From an uncultured Alphaproteobacteria bacterium (GTDB lineage Bacteria; Pseudomonadota; Alphaproteobacteria; MPNO01; UBA830), in NCBI GenBank assembly GCA_913047365.1, contig CAJWUK010000004.1, positions 1-49,899 of the forward strand: DNA of 49,899 nt. The letters run 5' to 3'. Numbering within the stretch: the first letter of the stretch is position 1; each line of letters opens with the position of its first letter. Positions 9,541 through 18,999 of the stretch are shown one piece after another. A program made the position numbers and the translations under genes. Under the pieces are notes generated by a model, which searched no databases, was not told the DNA's origin, and worked only from the letters and a program-made list of their open reading frames with translations.

Positions 9541-10179
9541 ATGAAACTCTATGTCACCCCTACTTCTCCTTATGCACGCTTGATGCTGATTGTGCGCCGG
9601 GAAAAGGGTTTGGAAGACCGTGTGGAGGTCGTTCATACACGCACCCGGAATCCCGATGACCCGTTGTTAGCCGTCAACCCGTCCGGCCGCATTCCGTTTT
9701 TACTTTTGCCGGACGGCAGCGGTTTTGAGGATACCGAGGTGCTGGTCGATTATTTCGACGCATTGTCGCCACCCAGGCAGTTTGCTGTTCCTACCGGGGC
9801 GGAATACTGGCCGTTTCGGAGGATCCTGGCGATGGCGCGGAGCTTTATCGATGGTGGCTCGGTTTGGGGGCGGGAGATCATCCGGCCTGAAATCGAGCAG
9901 TCGCCCATGATCATCGATCATGAGAAACGTCGGGCGGAGCGGTTGGCCGCGTTTTTCGAATCTTCTGTGGTTGACCCACCGCTGACAGAACCAGGGCCCG
10001 ACCAACCACTGAACATGCCGCAGTTACTGCTTTTCTGCGCCCTGGACCTGGAACGGCGAGTTCCGGAATTTCATTGGCGCGACAGCTGCGTTCAGCTGGT
10101 AACCTGGTTCGATCGAATCCGTTCCCGGCCTAGTGTTCAGCAGGCTTTTGCAGATGCAGAGTCACCCCGGCAAATATAG
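9541..10179 (+). CDS. Glutathione S-transferase family protein
   Basis: A 212-residue two-domain GST. The N-terminal thioredoxin-fold half (residues 1-80) begins MKLYVTPTSPYARLMLIVRR; the SPYAR turn supplies the likely catalytic Ser. The cis-Pro segment NPSGRIPFLLL and the glutathione-binding FEDTEVLVDYFD follow. The C-terminal half is helical. Such proteins conjugate or reduce electrophiles with glutathione, or take part in aromatic catabolism; the exact role is not visible. It starts 18 bases after tyrS on the same strand and may be transcribed with it. Confidence 0.85.
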   Translation: MKLYVTPTSPYARLMLIVRREKGLEDRVEVVHTRTRNPDDPLLAVNPSGRIPFLLLPDGSGFEDTEVLVDYFDALSPPRQFAVPTGAEYWPFRRILAMARSFIDGGSVWGREIIRPEIEQSPMIIDHEKRRAERLAAFFESSVVDPPLTEPGPDQPLNMPQLLLFCALDLERRVPEFHWRDSCVQLVTWFDRIRSRPSVQQAFADAESPRQI

Positions 10180-10544
10180 GAACCTTATTATCTAGGGATC
10201 GTTCGAAACAAAAATAAGTAAGGAATACCAGTAAAATTATTGCCATTCCCTATCGAATTGACCAGCTTGCCGGCAAATCGAATGCCGCCGCGTTAAAGCG
10301 ATGTCGGGGTAGAGCAAAAATATTCGGAAGTCTTTGGTGTTACCAAGACAGTGAACGGCGCCGGCTAAGCCGGGTGGGGATCTGATACAATCATAGAATC
10401 TCCGAAAAGCCGGTTGGGCCGGTGCGGAAAATTCGCTTCCGTCTGAATCGGTTCGCATGGGGTCGGCATGGGTGGCGGATAGGATTTTCGTTTCGATTTG
10501 GCTGCCTTTTTGCAACTCAGTGGGATTGATAGGATGCTGATGTA
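10180..10544 (+). other. Gene-free region with two adjacent hairpins
   Basis: This 365-base gap between the GST and cupin genes has no supported coding sequence. It contains a strong stem at 10330-10349 (GTCTTTGGT / ACCAAGAC with one bulged T and a GTT loop). About 11 bases later comes a second one at 10361-10373 (CCGGC-TAA-GCCGG). Neither is followed by a T run, so they are not textbook rho-independent terminators. They could be a GST terminator, part of a long cupin-gene leader, or a small RNA. Confidence 0.4.
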
Positions 10545-11081
10545 ATGCCCTATTCACTCGAGCAATTTTGCGAAGATGCCCGTGCTTCGCTCCGCAAGGA
10601 AACAGGGCCCGCGGGACTGGAATCCCTGGCACGGTATCTGGAAAAACTGATAGTAGATGCCGATTTCGTTGCGGAATATCTGGGACCTGACAAACGGTCC
10701 GGTGCGGAGACGATTTACATCGATCCCGAGTTCGATTTCCGGGTGATGGCGCATACCAATCGTGGCGCGTCAAAGAACTCTCCGCATTGCCATGGACCGT
10801 CTTGGGTCGTGTACGGCATGGCGATTAACTTCGTTGAAATGACGGAATGGGAACGACATGACGACGGCAATGTCGAAGGGGCGGCCGCTCTGGTTCCAAC
10901 AAAAAAGTACACTCTTCGGGAAGGCGAGGCGCACGTATACAACGAGGGTGTGATTCATTCGCTGAACCGACCTCTTGAAACAAGGTTGGTCAGGGTAACA
11001 GGGTGCGATCTGGATCGGACTCTGCGCTATCGCTACGATCCGGAGAAAGGGACCGTTAAGGTCCTGGAGCCGGCGTCCTGA
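10545..11081 (+). CDS. Cupin-fold protein, cysteine dioxygenase-like
   Basis: A 178-residue single-domain protein. The metal-binding cupin motif 1 is visible as SPHCHGPSWVVYG (two His spaced H-x-H), followed by NFVEMTEWER. Motif 2 is GEAHVYNEGVIHSLNRP, with its His near residue 145. The order resembles small thiol dioxygenase-type cupins (cysteine dioxygenase / 3-mercaptopropionate dioxygenase relatives). A non-haem iron dioxygenase role is therefore plausible but unproven. It stands alone between the GST gene and a convergent substrate-binding-like gene. The start ATG 10545 lacks a strong ribosome site. Confidence 0.7.
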   Translation: MPYSLEQFCEDARASLRKETGPAGLESLARYLEKLIVDADFVAEYLGPDKRSGAETIYIDPEFDFRVMAHTNRGASKNSPHCHGPSWVVYGMAINFVEMTEWERHDDGNVEGAAALVPTKKYTLREGEAHVYNEGVIHSLNRPLETRLVRVTGCDLDRTLRYRYDPEKGTVKVLEPAS

Positions 11082-11101
11082 AGCAACCGGGGTCGGCTAT
11101 C

Positions 11102-12070
11102 TCAGCTTTCGAGAGTGCTTGGATGAAATAATTCGGCCGGGGTCATCGGGTGATCGATGAGACCCTGCTGTAACGCGTAATCTGCAAATCGTTCAAGGTT
11201 AGGAGCGTTAGCGCGTATACCGGTGGTCCAAAGATCGTCGGCGAAGGCCGCACACTCCGCGTCATATGCATATTTTGCCCATACTATCCGCGACCAGTTC
11301 GGGTCGGCATAATATTCGGATGACTGCCGGTACGCGGCTTCAAACAACGCCATCAGACGAACGGGCAGGTCCAGGTGTTTGTCGGCAGTTTCCGTTTTCA
11401 ACGCCAGCACATGCATGATCGGCCAGTAGCCGTGTTCCTGTATGAAACGCAATTCCTCGGTCTCCGGCGATGAAAAAAGGCGACGTATGACCCCTTTCTT
11501 TCCGCCTTGCGGGTCAGGGGTTCGGGAAAAGAAGAGCCCGTCGATATCACCCCGTGACAGCATCTCCGACAGGTTCGATCCTGCCGGAGCCTTACGGATA
11601 TCAATATCGCTAGGGTAGTCAATTTGTATGGCGTCGTCATGGATAACGACCCAGTGAATTTTCTCCAATGAGACGCCGTAAAGCGAAGAGAGATCGCCCT
11701 TGGCAAGGACGGCCAAAGTTGTCTGAAAAGATTGCAGGCCAACCGTTTTACCCTCCAGGTCCTTCGGCGATTCAATTCCCGCACTAGCGTTTACAAATAT
11801 CTGTCCTTGGCTGAACAAGCGTCGCGGAAAAACCGGAATGGCGGTATACGGCAGCCCACGCGACTTCGCGGCGAAATACGACGCCAGCGAGGTCTCGGCA
11901 GCATCGAACTCGCCGTTCTGAAGCATTCGTTCATGACGGGCGGTGCCGTCTCTCAGATGACCTGTTTGTCCGACTTGAAGAACACGTATTTCCGGATCGC
12001 CCGTCATGTCCAGGGTGCCGTCGAAAAACGGTAGATGTCTGTCGTAGCAATCAATGGCGAGAGTGATCAT
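11102..12070 (-). CDS. Periplasmic-binding-fold protein resembling 4,5-dihydroxyphthalate decarboxylase
   Basis: A 322-residue protein with the type-2 periplasmic-binding fold: EFDAAETSLASYFAAKSRG, then AIPVFPRRLFSQGQIFVN, then SPKDLEGKTVGLQSFQTT. This signature is shared by 4,5-dihydroxyphthalate decarboxylase (Pht5-type) and by proteins annotated as ABC transporter substrate-binding. No signal peptide is visible (it begins MITLAIDCYDRHLPFF), which favours a cytoplasmic enzyme over a transport receptor. No permease or ATPase gene is adjacent. It lies 35 bases downstream of the large AsmA-like gene on the same strand. The decarboxylase activity is inference. Confidence 0.7.
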   Translation of the reverse strand: MITLAIDCYDRHLPFFDGTLDMTGDPEIRVLQVGQTGHLRDGTARHERMLQNGEFDAAETSLASYFAAKSRGLPYTAIPVFPRRLFSQGQIFVNASAGIESPKDLEGKTVGLQSFQTTLAVLAKGDLSSLYGVSLEKIHWVVIHDDAIQIDYPSDIDIRKAPAGSNLSEMLSRGDIDGLFFSRTPDPQGGKKGVIRRLFSSPETEELRFIQEHGYWPIMHVLALKTETADKHLDLPVRLMALFEAAYRQSSEYYADPNWSRIVWAKYAYDAECAAFADDLWTTGIRANAPNLERFADYALQQGLIDHPMTPAELFHPSTLES

Positions 12071-12105
12071 GGTTTTCTGGGTGGTGCTTTCTATTTTTGG
12101 TCTCG

Positions 12106-15100
12106 CTATCTTTCTTCTTCGTCCGGGGTTTTCCCTTCGTTCACGCCGGTTCCCCCGGCGCCCAATAGCTTTCTCAGAAAACCGGGGGCGAGGGCGGAAA
12201 GGGGGTTCGCGGTCATCTCCGGTTTGTCGATCGGCCCTTTGACTTTGTATGACGCCGCGAAAATCCCACTGCCCTTCTCGCCTGTTAGCAAAGGGCCGAG
12301 AACCGGCACCTTTCCGATTAGGCTATTGATGGTATAGGCAGGCACGATTGTACCGTTGAGATCGACGGCGTCTTTGCCCAAATCAATCGACCCAGATGCA
12401 GTTATGCCGAGCTCCGAACCGACGGCGCGAGCCTCCGAGATTTTTACTGTCTCGTTGTCGAACACATAGGGAAATTTGAGCCGGTCGAAAAAGATACCCT
12501 TGCCGCTGATGGCGTCGGTGATACCAGTCAGAGATGCAAGCGCAAGCAGGCGAGCAAGGCCCGGCGCATCCGCTACCCGAAACCGCTTCATTTCCGCCAA
12601 GCCGTTCCATTGCGCTTCCCGTCCTCCGACACGCGTGCCGGATATTTCAATCGATCCTCCCCGGATGGTTTCGGTAACGTCGAGCGCTTTTAACAACACA
12701 CCGGCGTCCGCAGCATAAATCGACAGCTTGTGCCCGGTATCCGTGGGCCTCATTTTTATCCCAATCGCCTTGCCACCATCTGGCAGTTCAGCATCCGCTT
12801 CGATGCGCTTCCATCTTTTGCCATCGTGCCGTAGATTGATTTTTGCCTTGTTGGCGGGCGTGCCTGGGCCGATCCAGAATTTTTGGAAATTTCCTTTCAG
12901 GGAGAATGCCGGAAGGTACAGCGTTTCCGCCCCACCCAAATTCTTCCCGACAAACGGCGCGGCATCGAACCCCTGCCCCGTGATATTGACCAAATAGGCG
13001 CCTTCTGCATTCAATTCTGCGCGTGCAGTGAAATCCGTTGCGCCGAGCTTGAAATGTTTCAGGTTAAGCGTTTTTACTGAGGGACCCGGGTCGTCCGGCG
13101 GGTAATGAAAGGTGAGATCGCCAACGGTCGAAAATATACCGGCATCGATGTCGAAATTGGGAATCACGACCGGTTTGCCTTCGTTCAATAAAACGGTAAC
13201 GCTGGCTTTGCCTTCCTGACCAGCAGGTTTCGTCCAGTTGAAACCGGGAACCGAAATTTTGGTATCTTTCAGGTTAAGGTCGGCTTTAACCGACTTGCCG
13301 TTGGTCCTGTCTTCCTTGTAGACGGCATTCAGCGAGACAGGACCTTCGAGAATATCGGGATAATCGGTGTCGAATATTTCCCGGATTTTCTTATCGGCAG
13401 CTAGATTTACCTCCACGCGTCGGATGGTCTCGGCTTTTCCGCTGAAATCTTCCGACCATGAGAATCGCGTTCGGGCATCTGCGAACAGGGTGGAGCCGGA
13501 AGCGTGTAACCAGTCATTCGATAGTTCCAGTGACATGTCTGTTTCTTTGATGCCTTGTCCCTGGATGAAGTCATTTAACGCTAATCCTTCGACATTCGAC
13601 GTGGCACTGATCTGCACATCCTTGGTTCTCAAATCGTCCAGAAGTGGAAAAGAAATCTGCAGACGGGTGGCATGACTTCCCTGCGCTTTGCCGGTCTGAA
13701 GACCAACCCGGGTTAGCAGGTCCAATCGGGGGTGGTTAAGAATGGCCAGCGCGTCTTTAACCGGTCCGGTCACCAGCGTGCTGACAGACAGGTCTACCTG
13801 CGGGGTACCGATATTGAGGATGTTTACTGTGCCGTCTGCTACCGAAAGCGCGCCGACACTTCCTTTTTGCACGGCGAAATCAAACCGCGTTTCGCTGAAT
13901 GTGGCGGTCGCCGCGGCATCGGTGATCGGAGGCAGCGGGGCCAAGTAATCCACTTCGAACCCTTCGACCGAAAAACGGCCATTCACCGAATCAAGTTCGA
14001 AATCGCCCGCTTTAGGCCCGAAAATCTGAAGGCGCGCTGTCAAATCAGCGGTTGCAGACGAGATCGTGCCCTCGCGTAGGTTGGTCGTTACCCAAGCGCG
14101 GGCGCCTCCGCCCTGACCGAGCGGCCAGTATTTTTTCAGATCGTTTACCGGCAATGTCGGAACATCCAACGTAGCACTTATTGCCCCGATGTCCCCCACC
14201 CGTGTCATGATACCCTTGGCGGTCGCGGTTCCGTTGGGAAGCGCAATTTCAAAGTTACCGATTGTTATCTGGTCCGGATTTCGACGGATCGATGCTTCCA
14301 TCGTGAACTTACGGAAATTAATCGACGACGCATTGGGTCCTGGCAGTGTCAACTTGCCGCCGGTTCCCGAAACCTTAATTTCCGAGGGCGCGACCCGGCC
14401 ATCCGGACCGAAGCGGAGATGGCCTTCACCGGACAGTTTTGTGCTCAGCATGTTTAACGGCGAAAGACCATCCATCTCCTTTGCAAGTTTCGCGGGCTCA
14501 ACCGAGTGAAAAGAGAAAGCAACATCAACGCTTTTATTCTTCTTATCGAAATAGGCTTCGCCTTCAATCTGCGGGCGGGTGCCCTTAAAACCCAGATCAA
14601 GATCGAATGTCGCCCGTAACCCAATCGGCGCGCGTTCCACCGTGATATCGGCGTGACGGGCACCCCACGAAACACCCAACATCCGGTCTTCGACGCGAAG
14701 AGTGGCACCAATGACGCTTGCTCGGGTGAGGTAGCTGAAACTTCCCGAGCCGTCGGATGGGGAGGATAATTCGTCCAGCATCATTCCGACGGCATTCTCG
14801 CTCTTTTCGTCCGCTTCTCTGTCTGCTTCTCCGAAGCCAAGCTGGAACACTCCGGTTTCGGTCCGCGACATGCTGATCAATGGACGTATAAGTTCGATGC
14901 TCGTCAACGCGACCTCCCCTGTAAGGAGGGCGCGAAAACTCAAAGATAGAGATACTTCGCCGCTTCGGATAATCGCGCGTTGGGTGTTTCTGTCGGTCAG
15001 GGTTACCCCGGTGGCGCGCATATCCAGCGCCCGTCCCCAACCCGGCCAGGTAAGAATTAGGTCTTCCATTTCCGCCTGAAACGGGTAGTCCGTGCGTTCG

Positions 15101-15273
15101 GCGATGCTTTTTGCATAAGGCAGCAGAAATCCGACGGACAGCGGTCCCTGGGAGAGCCGCCAGGCGGTGACCGCCCCCAGAATACCCGCCAGAATGACGA
15201 TACCGCACAGCACTTCTAGACATACGATGGTGGTTCTTCTGACCATGCGTGTCGGCGGGCTCCCGGATGTCAT
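12106..15273 (-). CDS. AsmA/YhdP-like envelope protein (DUF3971)
   Basis: A 1055-residue protein with one N-terminal membrane helix (about residues 14-36) and a very long, beta-rich periplasmic part. The C-terminus carries the AsmA-like hallmark: ASGSIDLGKDAVDLNGTIVP, then YTINSLIGKVPVLGPLLTG, then KGSGIFAASYKVKGP. Relatives (YhdP, TamB, YdbH) form long grooved bridges thought to move phospholipid between inner and outer membranes. The start could be ATG 15246 (MVRRTT) instead of 15273. It is divergent from glnE with only 65 bases between the chosen starts, an arrangement seen in other alphaproteobacteria. Confidence 0.85.
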   Translation of the reverse strand: MTSGSPPTRMVRRTTIVCLEVLCGIVILAGILGAVTAWRLSQGPLSVGFLLPYAKSIAERTDYPFQAEMEDLILTWPGWGRALDMRATGVTLTDRNTQRAIIRSGEVSLSLSFRALLTGEVALTSIELIRPLISMSRTETGVFQLGFGEADREADEKSENAVGMMLDELSSPSDGSGSFSYLTRASVIGATLRVEDRMLGVSWGARHADITVERAPIGLRATFDLDLGFKGTRPQIEGEAYFDKKNKSVDVAFSFHSVEPAKLAKEMDGLSPLNMLSTKLSGEGHLRFGPDGRVAPSEIKVSGTGGKLTLPGPNASSINFRKFTMEASIRRNPDQITIGNFEIALPNGTATAKGIMTRVGDIGAISATLDVPTLPVNDLKKYWPLGQGGGARAWVTTNLREGTISSATADLTARLQIFGPKAGDFELDSVNGRFSVEGFEVDYLAPLPPITDAAATATFSETRFDFAVQKGSVGALSVADGTVNILNIGTPQVDLSVSTLVTGPVKDALAILNHPRLDLLTRVGLQTGKAQGSHATRLQISFPLLDDLRTKDVQISATSNVEGLALNDFIQGQGIKETDMSLELSNDWLHASGSTLFADARTRFSWSEDFSGKAETIRRVEVNLAADKKIREIFDTDYPDILEGPVSLNAVYKEDRTNGKSVKADLNLKDTKISVPGFNWTKPAGQEGKASVTVLLNEGKPVVIPNFDIDAGIFSTVGDLTFHYPPDDPGPSVKTLNLKHFKLGATDFTARAELNAEGAYLVNITGQGFDAAPFVGKNLGGAETLYLPAFSLKGNFQKFWIGPGTPANKAKINLRHDGKRWKRIEADAELPDGGKAIGIKMRPTDTGHKLSIYAADAGVLLKALDVTETIRGGSIEISGTRVGGREAQWNGLAEMKRFRVADAPGLARLLALASLTGITDAISGKGIFFDRLKFPYVFDNETVKISEARAVGSELGITASGSIDLGKDAVDLNGTIVPAYTINSLIGKVPVLGPLLTGEKGSGIFAASYKVKGPIDKPEMTANPLSALAPGFLRKLLGAGGTGVNEGKTPDEEER

Positions 15274-15338
15274 CTTGACCTGTTGAATAGCTGTCCGCAG
15301 TGTGCTGGAAACCCGGCCAATTTGGAACGACTCAATTG

Positions 15339-18296
15339 ATGAATTTCGCAGATATCTGGGCGATTGATTCTGATCGCCTGCCCTTTGTCACCGACACCGA
15401 AATGGCTGACGTGCACTGGCAGCGATTCAGGGAGTCTATCGAGCGCCTAGAAGATGAGGCAACGCTCGCCTTTGTACAGAGCCATTATGACAATCGCGAC
15501 GACACCCTGCTTTTGGCGACCATTTTCGGAAATAGCCCGTTTTTGAGCCAATGCATAATTTCCGACCCTGAATTCGCCCAGCTGCTGTTTGTAGAAGGGC
15601 CGGACGCAGGTTATCGAGCGGCATTGGGTGAGGTGATAAACCGTGCCGACCTGGCGTCGGAGACGACTGATCAGTTAAAGGCCCGGCTACGTATTGCCAA
15701 ACGCCGCGCCGCCCTGACTATCGGGAGTGCGGATATCGCCAATGCCTGGTCGCTGGAACAGGTGACTGGCGCGTTATCCGACTTTGCAACAGAGTGCCTC
15801 TGCGCCACGTCCCGTCATCTGCTGCGGCAATTGCACGATAAAGGCGATCTGGCGCTCCCCGATCCCGATAATCCTGAAGCTGATAGCGGGTTGATTGTTC
15901 TCGGGATGGGTAAGCTCGGCGCGAGGGAGCTGAATTATTCTTCCGATATCGATCTAATCATCCTGTTCGATCAGGAAACCGTTCCCTACACGGGCAATGA
16001 CGGGTTACAGCACGTGTTTACTAGGCTAGCCCGCACTCTGGTTTCGATCATGGATGAACGAACCCGGGATGGATACGTATTCCGGACCGATCTGCGTCTT
16101 CGGCCCGATCCGGGGGCAACACCTCCGGCGATTTCCGTCATGGCAGCTGAAAATTATTATGAAAGCTCCGGCCAGAACTGGGAACGTGCTGCCATGGTCA
16201 AGGCGCGCCCAGTTGCGGGCGACGATCAGGCCGGAATGGCCTTTCTCGATTTGCTCAGGCCGTTTATGTGGCGGCGGTCCCTTGATTTTGCGGCCATTCA
16301 GGATATCCAGTCCATCAAGCGCCAGATCAATGCCCATCGCGGCGCCGCCGCGATCGCCGTTGCGGGCCACAATATAAAGCTTGGCCGCGGGGGGATCAGG
16401 GAAATCGAATTTTACGCCCAGACCCAGCAATTGATCTGGGGTGGTCGGGATCCCGATTTGCGGTTGCCCGGAACATTGCAAGCAATCGACAATCTGGTCT
16501 CGGCGGGGCACGTCACCGCCAATGCGGCGGCGGATCTGCGGTCGGCATACGAATTCCTTCGCCGGGTGGAGCACCGACTGCAGATGGTCGATGACCGTCA
16601 AACCCACGAACTACCCGACAATGACGAAGGACTTAGGCGGATAGCCGGGTTCCTGGGATTTAAGGGCGTCAGAGCTTTTTCCGATGAACTTCTGATGCAT
16701 CTACGGGCAGTCGAAACTCATTACGCCGCCCTCTTTGAGGACGAGAGCGACCTGTCCGGGCCCGGCAATCTGGTCTTTACCGGCGCAGATAACGATCCTG
16801 ACACATTGATAACCCTTGCCGAAATGGGCTTCGCGGAACCCGCAACCGTGTCTGCAACGGTGCGAACCTGGCATGCCGGCCGCTACCGCGCCGTGCGCAG
16901 CGCCAGAGCGCGGGAACTGTTGACCGAACTGGTGCCTGCCATTCTCGAAGCCTTCGCGGCATCGCCGAATCCCGATCTCGCGCTACGCCGATTCAACGAA
17001 TTTCTCGCGGGACTGCCGGCCGGCGTGCAACTTTTCTCTCTGTTTACGGCCCATCCCCATCTGTTTGACCTGGTAGCGGAAATCATGGGCGCGGCGCCAA
17101 GACTAGCGGGATGGCTCAGCCGTTATCCAGTCTTACTGGATGGGGTTCTCAACCGGGATTTCTTCGATTTCATTCCCGGGCGTGACGAAATGCGGGGAGA
17201 ACTATCGGAAATTGCCGCAGAAGCACGTGATTTTCAGGAGTTCCTAGACATTGAGCGTCGGTGGGCCAACGACAAGGTGTTTCAGATTGGCGCCCACATG
17301 CTGCGGGGGCGCATGACGCCCGTCGAGGCCTCCGCACCGCTATCCGCCATCGCCGATATCTGTCTCGCAGGCCTTTTGCCCGAGATCGAGAAAGATTTTG
17401 CCGAGCAGCATGGGAAAATTCCTGGCGGCGAGATGGCTGTTGTGGCTTTTGGTAAACTCGGCAGTGAAGAGATGACGATCGACTCTGATCTGGATCTACT
17501 GTTTGTATATGACTGCCGACCTGATGCGGAAGGCTCCGATGGTCCGAAACCTCTGGCGCCCGGCCAGTATTACGGCCGTTTGTGTCAGCGTTTTATTGGG
17601 GCAATCACCGCGCTCACCGGTGAAGGAAAACTTTATGAGGTCGATATGCGTTTGCGCCCGGCCGGAAATTCCGGGCCTATCGCCTCATCGCTCCAAGCGT
17701 TCGAAAAGTATCAGCAAACCGACGCCTGGACCTGGGAACATCAGGCGCTGACCCGGGCGCGGGTTGTTTGTTGCGACGGCGATCTGGGCAACAGGGTGGA
17801 TGCCGTCATCGCCCGTATCCTGAGGGCGGGTCGCGATCGGGAAACGCTTCGGTCTGATGTTTCCGTCATGCGCGAGCGCATGCGCGTCGAGCACGGCACC
17901 GACGACCCGTGGTCGGTGAAGCATATGCGGGGCGGGTTGGTCGATGTGGAATTCTTGGCCCAGTACCTGCAGCTTCTTCACGCCTGCGATCATCCAAATA
18001 TATTGCAACGCGATACCGCCAACGTGCTGTGCGCGATCGGTGAACAGAACCTGATCGAACCGGATCTCGCAGCAGAACTTAAGGATGCCGTTAATCTCTG
18101 GCGGGCGGTTCAGGGTATCTTGAGGTTGACGGTTGATGGCACTTTTTCCGAAAAAACCGCTGCCAGTGGGCTACAGACCGTGATCGCGCGCGCCTGCGGC
18201 GAGGTTGACTTAAAGACGCTGAAGAAAAGAATGCAGGAAACCGCAGAAAGAACGACAACCCACTATCAAAGAATCTTAGGCACCCCCAGCATATAG
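15339..18296 (+). CDS. glnE: Bifunctional glutamine synthetase adenylyltransferase/deadenylylase
   Basis: A protein of about 985 residues that adenylylates glutamine synthetase when nitrogen is plentiful and removes AMP when it is scarce, under PII control. It shows the family's internal duplication. The first nucleotidyltransferase site is GMGKLGARELNYSSDID near residue 189 (deadenylylation half); the second is AFGKLGSEEMTIDSDLD near residue 704 (adenylylation half). Conserved GGIREIEFYAQTQQL and GGLVDVEFLAQYLQL blocks follow each. I favour ATG 15339 (MNFADIW), which has GGAACGA about 11 bases upstream; a GTG at 15300 is also in frame. Length is slightly above E. coli GlnE (946). Confidence 0.95.
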   Translation: MNFADIWAIDSDRLPFVTDTEMADVHWQRFRESIERLEDEATLAFVQSHYDNRDDTLLLATIFGNSPFLSQCIISDPEFAQLLFVEGPDAGYRAALGEVINRADLASETTDQLKARLRIAKRRAALTIGSADIANAWSLEQVTGALSDFATECLCATSRHLLRQLHDKGDLALPDPDNPEADSGLIVLGMGKLGARELNYSSDIDLIILFDQETVPYTGNDGLQHVFTRLARTLVSIMDERTRDGYVFRTDLRLRPDPGATPPAISVMAAENYYESSGQNWERAAMVKARPVAGDDQAGMAFLDLLRPFMWRRSLDFAAIQDIQSIKRQINAHRGAAAIAVAGHNIKLGRGGIREIEFYAQTQQLIWGGRDPDLRLPGTLQAIDNLVSAGHVTANAAADLRSAYEFLRRVEHRLQMVDDRQTHELPDNDEGLRRIAGFLGFKGVRAFSDELLMHLRAVETHYAALFEDESDLSGPGNLVFTGADNDPDTLITLAEMGFAEPATVSATVRTWHAGRYRAVRSARARELLTELVPAILEAFAASPNPDLALRRFNEFLAGLPAGVQLFSLFTAHPHLFDLVAEIMGAAPRLAGWLSRYPVLLDGVLNRDFFDFIPGRDEMRGELSEIAAEARDFQEFLDIERRWANDKVFQIGAHMLRGRMTPVEASAPLSAIADICLAGLLPEIEKDFAEQHGKIPGGEMAVVAFGKLGSEEMTIDSDLDLLFVYDCRPDAEGSDGPKPLAPGQYYGRLCQRFIGAITALTGEGKLYEVDMRLRPAGNSGPIASSLQAFEKYQQTDAWTWEHQALTRARVVCCDGDLGNRVDAVIARILRAGRDRETLRSDVSVMRERMRVEHGTDDPWSVKHMRGGLVDVEFLAQYLQLLHACDHPNILQRDTANVLCAIGEQNLIEPDLAAELKDAVNLWRAVQGILRLTVDGTFSEKTAASGLQTVIARACGEVDLKTLKKRMQETAERTTTHYQRILGTPSI

Positions 18297-18315
18297 GCGG
18301 CACAGGGAGAATTCG

Positions 18316-18999
18316 ATGCCAGGACGGGATATCACCTACACTACGCGCGATGGCGAAAACTTCACAGGCTATATGGCCGAACCGGAAGGCGGCGGCAAAG
18401 TGCCCGGCATCGTTCTAATTACCGCGATCTTTGGGATCGATGACGAGATGAAGGAACTGACTGACGCCTGGGCGGAGGACGGGTTCATCGTTTCGGTGCC
18501 GGATATCTTCTGGCGTGTCATGCCAGGTCCGACGGCTGACATGGACAAGGCCTTCGCCCGCTACGAAGCGTTCGATGCGGAACAGGGCTACAAGGATGTA
18601 GAAGATCTGATGGGCGATCTACGCGCCCATCCCCGCTGTAACGGTAGGATCGGCGTGCTCGGTTTTTGCTTCGGCGGCCGCTATGCGCAATATGCCGCCG
18701 CCCTCCTTGGCGCGGATGCAGCGGGAGCCTTTCACGGCACACTGATCGACCGGGAACTGAGCCCGATGCCGCCGGCGGATTGCCGGGTCAGCTTTCATTT
18801 CGGGGCGGAAGACCCGGTGGTGCCGATGGACGTCGTCGACCAGATCGGCGCGGCCTATGCCAATCATTCCAACGCGCAGATAGTCGCTCACGAAGGGTGC
18901 GGGCACAATTTCTCTATGCCCTACAAGGATGGCTATCATGCCGGCGTCGCAGCGACGTCGCGCCAGGCTGTGCTCGAAACCTTCAACACGATGAAATGA
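18316..18999 (+). CDS. Dienelactone hydrolase family protein
   Basis: A 227-residue alpha/beta hydrolase. The catalytic triad of dienelactone hydrolases is visible: Cys118 in GFCFGGR, Asp166 in GAEDPVVP and His197 in GCGHNF. A Cys nucleophile is typical of carboxymethylenebutenolidase, which opens dienelactones in chlorocatechol-type pathways, although most homologues act on other esters or lactones. It starts after AGGGAGAA, 19 bases downstream of glnE. Its TGA overlaps the ATG of the peroxiredoxin gene (ATGA), so the two are probably translated together. Confidence 0.88.
   Translation: MPGRDITYTTRDGENFTGYMAEPEGGGKVPGIVLITAIFGIDDEMKELTDAWAEDGFIVSVPDIFWRVMPGPTADMDKAFARYEAFDAEQGYKDVEDLMGDLRAHPRCNGRIGVLGFCFGGRYAQYAAALLGADAAGAFHGTLIDRELSPMPPADCRVSFHFGAEDPVVPMDVVDQIGAAYANHSNAQIVAHEGCGHNFSMPYKDGYHAGVAATSRQAVLETFNTMK

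Noticed and set aside
10237-10773. Minus-strand frame covering the gap before the cupin gene
   Set aside because: Half overlaps the cupin gene antisense, it is rich in Arg/Ser/Pro as in shadow frames, and has no known motif.
18666-18995. Extended N-terminus for the peroxiredoxin
   Set aside because: It would overlap the dienelactone hydrolase gene by over 300 bases and adds Arg-rich shadow sequence; the family starts near 18996/19002.
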